DNA of 49,795 bases from an uncultured Butyrivibrio sp. (GTDB taxonomy: Bacteria > Bacillota > Clostridia > Lachnospirales > Lachnospiraceae). The DNA lies in assembly GCA_947168335.1 (NCBI GenBank), contig CAMVLM010000008.1, forward strand, positions 1 to 49,795, written 5' to 3'. The position numbers were made by a program, and so were the translations under genes. The notes under the pieces were generated by a model. That model had not been told where the DNA came from and did not search any database. It saw only the letters and a list, made by a program, of their open reading frames with translations. Positions 44,831 through 49,795 of the stretch are shown here, piece by piece; position 1 is the first letter of the stretch, and every line of letters begins with the position of its first letter.

Positions 44831-45739
44831 ATGAGTAAGCAAAATAATAAACTGGCTGGCCTTCAGAAGCGCAAGGCAATATCGGGATACCTGTTTATAT
44901 CCCCGTTTATAATCGGTTTCCTTGTGTTTTTGATAAAGCCGTTGATTGAATCACTATATATGAGTTTTTGTCAGGTAGATCTGGCAGCCGGAACAGTTAC
45001 CAAAACCTTTAGCGGTATAGCAAATTATATATTTGCATTCAGGGTTGATCCGGAATATACAAGACTCCTGGTAGAAGAAGTCTCAAGAATGATGGTGTAT
45101 TCACTTGCCATAATAGTATTCAGCTTTTTCGTGGCCTTGATACTCAATCAGGAATTCAAGGGAAGAGCTTTGGTAAGAGCAATATTCTTCCTTCCGGTTA
45201 TCCTTTCATCCGGTGTTATCGTTGGACTTGAGTCTAACAATGAACTGATCGCTAATCTGGCACAGACTATTGAGAAAACAACAGAAGGCGTAAGCGTTAC
45301 AGCAGCGCTTGAAAATGTTTTAAGAACAGCAGGTGTCGGTGTAAGAGCATATGAAAAGGTATTTGAGGTTATCGATAACATCTATGATGTAGCGCTTGCA
45401 TCAGGAATTCAGATAATTATCTTCCTGTCAGGATTGCAGACAATCTCAACAAGTATGTATGAGGCAGCTGACATTGAGGGATGTACAAAATGGGAAAGCC
45501 TTTGGAAGATCACTTTCCCCATGGTAAGTTCAATGTTCCTTGTTAACTGGATTTACACTGTAGTCGATTTCTGCATGAGATCCGACAACAAGGTAATTGA
45601 GAAGATCCAGAAGGTTATGATCGATCAGCAGCAATACGGTAATGCATCAGCAATGTCCTGGATTTACTTTGTACTGGTCCTGGCATTTGTGGGAATTACA
45701 TCATTATTGATTTCAAAGAGGGTTTATTACTATGACTAA
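44831..45739 (+). CDS. CUT1 sugar ABC importer permease (MalF type), second system
   Basis: The 302-residue permease begins SGYLFISPFIIGFLVFLIKPL and has the EAA loop YEAADIEGCTKWESLWKITFP. It carries a longer external segment between the second and third helices (about residues 135-185) than the first-system permease. GAGGG lies upstream of the ATG. Its end overlaps the start of the partner permease by 8 nt. Confidence 0.9.
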   Translation: MSKQNNKLAGLQKRKAISGYLFISPFIIGFLVFLIKPLIESLYMSFCQVDLAAGTVTKTFSGIANYIFAFRVDPEYTRLLVEEVSRMMVYSLAIIVFSFFVALILNQEFKGRALVRAIFFLPVILSSGVIVGLESNNELIANLAQTIEKTTEGVSVTAALENVLRTAGVGVRAYEKVFEVIDNIYDVALASGIQIIIFLSGLQTISTSMYEAADIEGCTKWESLWKITFPMVSSMFLVNWIYTVVDFCMRSDNKVIEKIQKVMIDQQQYGNASAMSWIYFVLVLAFVGITSLLISKRVYYYD

Positions 45740-46742
45740 TGCAGAAGCGCTTGTAAGCTACAAAAAAATGTCATTTTGGGAAAGAAACAAGCTGTCAGGC
45801 GGATATCTTTTAAAGAAAAAAGCACTTGAAAGAGCTGTCAGCATAGTGAGATTCATTCTTTTGTTCGGAATGTGTTTCATGATACTTCAGCCTATATTTA
45901 ATAAGATTTCAGTAAGCTTCATGACTGAGCAGGATTTGTATAACCCTATTGTTATTTCAATACCGGTTCATCCTACAACTGCTAATTACAGACTTGCAGC
46001 GGAGCTTATGAACTTTAAGACAGCAGTTGTCAACTCACTGTTAATCTCAATTACTATAGCTTTACTTCAGATAGCTATGTGTACTCTGGTAGGTTACGGA
46101 TTTGCAAGATTCAATTTCCCGCTTAAGAAATTCTGGTTTGCATGTGTGCTTCTTGTAATCCTTATTCCTCCGCAGACAATCGCAAGCTCACTGCATTTGC
46201 ATTTCAGATACTTTGATATTCTTGGATTATGCAAACTGATAACAGGAGCAACAATAAATCTGCGCGGTTCCAAATTACCATATTATCTGATGAGTGCCGG
46301 ATGTATGGGATTAAAGAACGGATTATATATTTACATGATCCGCCAGTATTTCAGAAACATTCCCGGAGACCTTGAAGAGGCTGCATACGTTGATGGATGT
46401 GGAACATTAAAGACATTCCTTGTTATCATGCTTCCTCAGGCCAAGCCGATACTTACATCATGTTTCCTGTTCGCCTTTGTATGGCAGTGGACAGACGGTT
46501 TTTATTCAAGAATGTTCCTTGGTTCAACAAAGCTTGTAAGTACAGGCCTTTCAAGAATCGTAGATAGTCTTGGTGCATATATACAGCGAATAAACGGTGT
46601 TAAAACTACAATATCCATTGCTTATTCCAACTGTATTCTTGCAACCGGTACATTGATCATCATAGTTCCGCTTATAGTTATTTATCTGTTTGCACAGAGA
46701 GCGTTTGTTGAAAGTATCAGCAGCACCGGTATCAAGATGTAA
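45732..46742 (+). CDS. CUT1 sugar ABC importer permease (MalG type), second system
   Basis: The 336-residue permease has an N-terminal cytoplasmic segment of about 40 residues, about six transmembrane helices and an EAA-like loop (LEEAAYVDGCGTLKTFLVIMLP). Its start overlaps the previous gene by 8 nt, so translation is coupled. A binding-protein gene follows after a 114-nt gap that holds a perfect palindrome. Confidence 0.9.
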   Translation: MTNAEALVSYKKMSFWERNKLSGGYLLKKKALERAVSIVRFILLFGMCFMILQPIFNKISVSFMTEQDLYNPIVISIPVHPTTANYRLAAELMNFKTAVVNSLLISITIALLQIAMCTLVGYGFARFNFPLKKFWFACVLLVILIPPQTIASSLHLHFRYFDILGLCKLITGATINLRGSKLPYYLMSAGCMGLKNGLYIYMIRQYFRNIPGDLEEAAYVDGCGTLKTFLVIMLPQAKPILTSCFLFAFVWQWTDGFYSRMFLGSTKLVSTGLSRIVDSLGAYIQRINGVKTTISIAYSNCILATGTLIIIVPLIVIYLFAQRAFVESISSTGIKM

Positions 46743-46754
46743 TTACGTATGCAA

Positions 46755-46772
46755 TTATCAATATATTGATAA
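46755..46772. promoter_or_regulatory. Perfect 18-bp palindrome upstream of the binding-protein gene
   Basis: TTATCAATATATTGATAA reads the same on both strands. It lies between permease and binding-protein genes. It could be an operator for a dimeric repressor or an mRNA hairpin; its AT-richness makes a DNA site more likely. Confidence 0.5.
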
Positions 46773-46856
46773 ATAATTAAGGTATCTACCATTTCTATAG
46801 CAGAGATGGAGAATATAGTTTCCTATGAGTAGGAGAAGACAAAGGAGGAAGAGAAT

Positions 46857-48413
46857 ATGAAAAAGTCTCTCACGACAAAAACTACAGCCGTTATTACAAC
46901 GGCAGCTATGCTCATGAGTATGGCAGCTTGCGGCGGAAACACCGCAGAAACACCTGCAGAAGCAGACAAGACTGAGACATCAGCTGAGGCAACTGAGGAT
47001 ACTGCAGAAGATACAGCTGAGGAGAAGGATGAAGAGAAGACAGAAGAAGCTGATGCAGAAGATGCAGATGACGATGATGATGACGACGATGAGGATACAG
47101 CTGCAGCTAATTCTGACTATGATCCTTATCAGGTAAAGACAGATGCTGATGGCAACCCTATCGACCTTGGCGGTATGGAAATCGTAATCCGTGACTGGTG
47201 GTCAGGTGATCCGGAAGATCCCAAGAACGATTATGAAGAGGCTCAGAAGGAGTACAGAGACTGGATTCAGAAGACTTACAACTTCACAATTAAGCAGCAG
47301 GCTATTTCTGATTGGGGTTCAACTCCTACAGATTTCGTAGACTATGCTACAGCAGGTGATGATGGAAACAACTACATCTTCGTTCTTCGTAACGATCCTG
47401 CAATCACATCAGCTATGGCTAACGGCCTTATGTATGACCTTTCTACACTGGATTGCCTTGATTTCTCACAGGATAAGTTCCAGAGAAATAAGGTACATGA
47501 GCAGTTCTCAAAGGGCAGTGGCATCTATGCTATGGCTACAGGCTATTCAGAGCCCAGAGAAGGTGTATTCTTCAACAAGAGACTTCTTACAGAGGCAGGT
47601 ATCGATCCTGAGTCTATCTATGACATGCAGGCTGATGGCACATGGACATGGGATAAGTTTGAAGAAGTAATGAGCAAGGTTCAGAGAGATACAGATAATG
47701 ATGGTGTTATCGATGTTTGGGGTATGACAACAAATGAAGGTCAGATGACACCTCAGGCTATCTTCTCAAATGGCAGTGACATTGTTGGTAAGGATGCAAG
47801 CGGTAAGTACACATATGATCTTGAAGAGCCCGCTACACTTGAAGCTCTTGAGTGGTGTGTAAAGGTTTACACAGACTATGATATGCCCGATCCGGAAGGC
47901 GCTGAGTGGGATTACTATAAAGAAGCTTTCGTAAATGGTATGGCAGCATTCATGCCTGAGCAGGAATATGCAGGTAATTCAGGTGCATTCCTTAACGATA
48001 TGGCTGATGAAGTTGGCTTTGTAATGTTCCCTAAGGGACCCAGCGCATCAGATTACAACAACGTTTGGATTGATAACCCTCATGCAATTCCCGGATGCTA
48101 TGATGCAGACAAGGCATGGAAGCTCGCATTTGCTTACAACCTTTACACAGAGGCTCCTGCAGCTGAGTACTTAGATTACAACGGACACATCTCAAGTGCA
48201 CGTAATGGTATCTTCGATAGCAGAGCATGTGATGAGACAATTCCTATGATGTGCGAAGCATCACACGGCAGCATCGGATATCACTCCATGATTCCTAACA
48301 TGGATATCGGTCCTGACCTTATCTACAACGTAGCAGCTGGTGCAGTTGTATCAGAGCTTGTTGAAGGTATCCGTGATACATGGAAGGCTTACATTGACGA
48401 AGCTAATAAATAA
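46857..48413 (+). CDS. Extracellular solute-binding lipoprotein, second system
   Basis: The 518-residue precursor has a lipoprotein signal ending in MSMAAC, followed by a very acidic linker of about 65 residues that includes a run of eight Asp (encoded near 47070-47100), then a family-1-type solute-binding domain with a calcium-loop-like DTDNDGVID segment that is common in such proteins. AAAGGAGGAAG precedes the ATG, one of the strongest sites in the window, and codon use is uniform, so high expression is likely. It completes the second CUT1 importer. The ligand is probably a xylan-derived oligosaccharide, judged from the locus only. Confidence 0.9.
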   Translation: MKKSLTTKTTAVITTAAMLMSMAACGGNTAETPAEADKTETSAEATEDTAEDTAEEKDEEKTEEADAEDADDDDDDDDEDTAAANSDYDPYQVKTDADGNPIDLGGMEIVIRDWWSGDPEDPKNDYEEAQKEYRDWIQKTYNFTIKQQAISDWGSTPTDFVDYATAGDDGNNYIFVLRNDPAITSAMANGLMYDLSTLDCLDFSQDKFQRNKVHEQFSKGSGIYAMATGYSEPREGVFFNKRLLTEAGIDPESIYDMQADGTWTWDKFEEVMSKVQRDTDNDGVIDVWGMTTNEGQMTPQAIFSNGSDIVGKDASGKYTYDLEEPATLEALEWCVKVYTDYDMPDPEGAEWDYYKEAFVNGMAAFMPEQEYAGNSGAFLNDMADEVGFVMFPKGPSASDYNNVWIDNPHAIPGCYDADKAWKLAFAYNLYTEAPAAEYLDYNGHISSARNGIFDSRACDETIPMMCEASHGSIGYHSMIPNMDIGPDLIYNVAAGAVVSELVEGIRDTWKAYIDEANK

Positions 48414-48470
48414 TAACTGATAAAAAGATCATAAATGGTCTGAATATCAATTATATTAAGAAAGATAATT

Positions 48471-48505
48471 AAGGGGCGGCTCTTATTATAAGCCGCCTCT
48501 TTAAT
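48471..48505 (+). terminator. Rho-independent terminator after the second importer
   Basis: A stem of about 10-11 bp (48471-48481 with 48491-48501, one G-T pair) with a 9-nt loop is followed by a T-rich stretch. It probably ends the long operon that starts with the GH10 gene. Confidence 0.8.
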
Positions 48506-48550
48506 CTCTTTATAGAAAAAATGATTTTTATATAATATGGGGTTTTCAGT

Positions 48551-49510
48551 ATGGGTAAAGTAAAATTTCATCTTCCGGGACTTCGATACAATTATCCTTT
48601 AAATATGTTTTGGATTAGCCTTCTGGAGCAGCACCCGGAGTACTTTAGAGAGGGGATAGAAATAGCTTCATTTTTTGGTGCATTTCCCCTTGCTTTATGG
48701 AATGGAGGAAGGTTCCTGGGAAATGATCAGTGTGATGCAGCATTTGTTGAGAATGTAGTAAAAAGTATAAATGCGAAGGGAATACCAATCAGATATACTT
48801 TTACGAATCCGCTTCTTACTGAGAAGGATCTTGATGATCCTTTCTGCAATTTCTGTATGAAGGTTGCAGATAACGGTATGAATGAAGTTTTGGTTTTTTC
48901 TGAGATATTGGAAAAGTATCTTAGACAGAAGTATCCTTCATATCATTTCAACAGTACCACTTGTAAGGAAATACGCGATGTGGACAGCCTTAATGAAGAA
49001 ATGAATAAGGATTACAAGTACGTCGTATTGGATTATAATTTAAATAATCATTGGGATCTGCTTGAAAAGGTAGAGCACAAAGAAAAGCTGGAAGTGCTTA
49101 TTAACGCCTGCTGTGTGCCGGACTGTAAGCGCAGAGGTGATCACTACAAAAATATAGCTATAAATCAGAGAACAACCCTTGAGAACAGAAAGCTTCCCAA
49201 GGATAAAAGAAAGCCCATTATTCCATGGACATGTGAGTATGGCGATAAAAACTGTATTTACACCATTCAGGAGTATTCAACATTTGTTTCTCCGGAGCTT
49301 ATTTGGGAGAAGTATGTTCCTATGGGCATAAATAACTTTAAAATTGAGGGCAGGACAGGCAATCTATTCTCGCTGATAGAAACCTATTGCTTCTATATGA
49401 TCAAGCCTGAAAAGGTTGGCGAGGCAAGGCTGCTTCTGATGAGAAATCTTGAGGCGTCAGGGATTGTAACTGTAAATAAGCCCCGCCCGGGAGTATTTGA
49501 GGAAAAGTAA
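48551..49510 (+). CDS. U32-peptidase-like barrel protein with a cysteine cluster
   Basis: The 319-residue soluble protein has no signal peptide. The C-terminal segment INNFKIEGRTG matches the U32 hallmark (FKIEGR), and the cysteines Cys187, Cys188, Cys192, Cys228 and Cys235 are spaced like the iron-sulphur ligands of U32 proteins, several of which modify tRNA or rRNA or hydroxylate quinones rather than cut proteins. Two more cysteines (CNFC, about residues 100-103) occur earlier. A weak GGGG precedes the ATG. It is separated from the transporter genes by a terminator and directly followed by a lipoprotein gene. Its presence beside glycan genes is odd, and the function is unassigned. Confidence 0.6.
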   Translation: MGKVKFHLPGLRYNYPLNMFWISLLEQHPEYFREGIEIASFFGAFPLALWNGGRFLGNDQCDAAFVENVVKSINAKGIPIRYTFTNPLLTEKDLDDPFCNFCMKVADNGMNEVLVFSEILEKYLRQKYPSYHFNSTTCKEIRDVDSLNEEMNKDYKYVVLDYNLNNHWDLLEKVEHKEKLEVLINACCVPDCKRRGDHYKNIAINQRTTLENRKLPKDKRKPIIPWTCEYGDKNCIYTIQEYSTFVSPELIWEKYVPMGINNFKIEGRTGNLFSLIETYCFYMIKPEKVGEARLLLMRNLEASGIVTVNKPRPGVFEEK

Positions 49511-49795
49511 ATGATAAGAAAACAAGGAAAAAGACTAATTGCAGCAGTAACCATGGCAGCTTTGCTTACAGCTTCCGGTTGTGGAAGCAAGACCGCTGAA
49601 AACAATGGATCAGAGGCGGTAAGTTCAGCTGTCGAAGAGGCAACAGCAGTGGCAAGCGAAGAAGAATCGGCCAGTGAAGATGCTTCAGAAGAAAAAACTG
49701 AAGAATCAGAAGCTTCAGAGGAAGCAATAGCTGAAGAAGCTACAGAATCCACAGAAGCTGCTGAAACCGCAGACAGTGCACAAACACAGGAGGAA
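49511..49795 (+). CDS. Lipoprotein, partial at the window edge
   Basis: The start codon directly follows the stop of the U32-like gene, with GAGGAAAAG upstream. The visible 95 residues are a lipoprotein signal peptide (ending LLTASGC) and an acidic Ala/Glu/Ser linker of the same kind as the GH10 xylanase and the binding proteins of this window. The functional domain lies beyond the window, so it could be another surface glycosidase or binding protein. Confidence 0.75.
   Translation, partial: MIRKQGKRLIAAVTMAALLTASGCGSKTAENNGSEAVSSAVEEATAVASEEESASEDASEEKTEESEASEEAIAEEATESTEAAETADSAQTQEE

Noticed and set aside
47680-47730. Dockerin- or thrombospondin-like calcium repeat in the second binding protein
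   Set aside because: A single DxDxDG loop is a common feature of CUT1 binding proteins and there is no second copy.
1-49795. tRNA, rRNA, CRISPR arrays, insertion sequences, prophage
   Set aside because: No cloverleaf pattern, rRNA-like stretch, regularly spaced repeats, transposase or integrase was seen by reading; a covariance-model scan was not possible.

Overview
The window looks like chromosome from a fibre-degrading gut or rumen member of the Lachnospiraceae (Butyrivibrio-like). This is an inference from low-to-moderate GC, Gram-positive lipoprotein signals, strong AGGAGG-type ribosome binding sites, CUT1 sugar importers without ATPases, and a rich set of xylan and cellobiose enzymes. 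I saw no rRNA, tRNA, CRISPR array, insertion sequence or phage gene.

Layout. (1) 40-2829: a small anchored helical protein, a MATE exporter and an HD-domain hydrolase. (2) 2931-10364: a cellobiose phosphorylase gene divergent from a LacI regulator, two CUT1 permeases and a solute-binding lipoprotein. Each side has a good sigma-A-type promoter with a LacI-like palindrome just downstream. (3) 10562-18173: a tight four-gene run of polyphosphate:AMP phosphotransferase, an amino-acid permease fused to a hybrid histidine kinase, an MgtC-type membrane protein, and a large adenosine-deaminase-fold protein with an extra Rossmann-like C-terminus. I know of no description of this combination, and it is one of the two best candidates for a new system. 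(4) 18179-21101: a convergent iron-siderophore/cobalamin-type ABC importer. (5) 21327-26109: a CE2-like SGNH esterase, an unknown lipoprotein, a small unknown protein, an M32 carboxypeptidase and an AEC-family transporter. (6) 26164-33164: intracellular arabinoxylan enzymes (an esterase-GH43 fusion divergent from two overlapping GH43 genes) and an AraC-family regulator. The divergent promoter holds mirror-symmetric pairs of CGCAAT half-sites spaced 21 bp. (7) 33653-49795: a long co-directional locus. It holds a secreted GH10 xylanase lipoprotein, a membrane-anchored solute-binding protein carrying two carbohydrate-binding-like modules, two CUT1 permeases, an NHL/TPR-like membrane protein, a YIP1-family membrane protein, a large anchored protein resembling DUF5696, a second complete CUT1 set, a U32-like protein and the start of another lipoprotein. 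This is the second candidate system.

How the parts fit (inference). GH10 cuts xylan at the cell surface, and the anchored binding proteins and two importers bring oligosaccharides in. The signal-less CE2, esterase-GH43 and GH43 enzymes then deacetylate and debranch them inside, under AraC control. The GH94/LacI locus does the same for cello-oligosaccharides by phosphorolysis. None of the three CUT1 importers has its own ATPase gene here, so a shared ATPase encoded elsewhere is expected. Many starts were moved from the longest reading frame to the codon with the best ribosome binding site; each such choice is stated.
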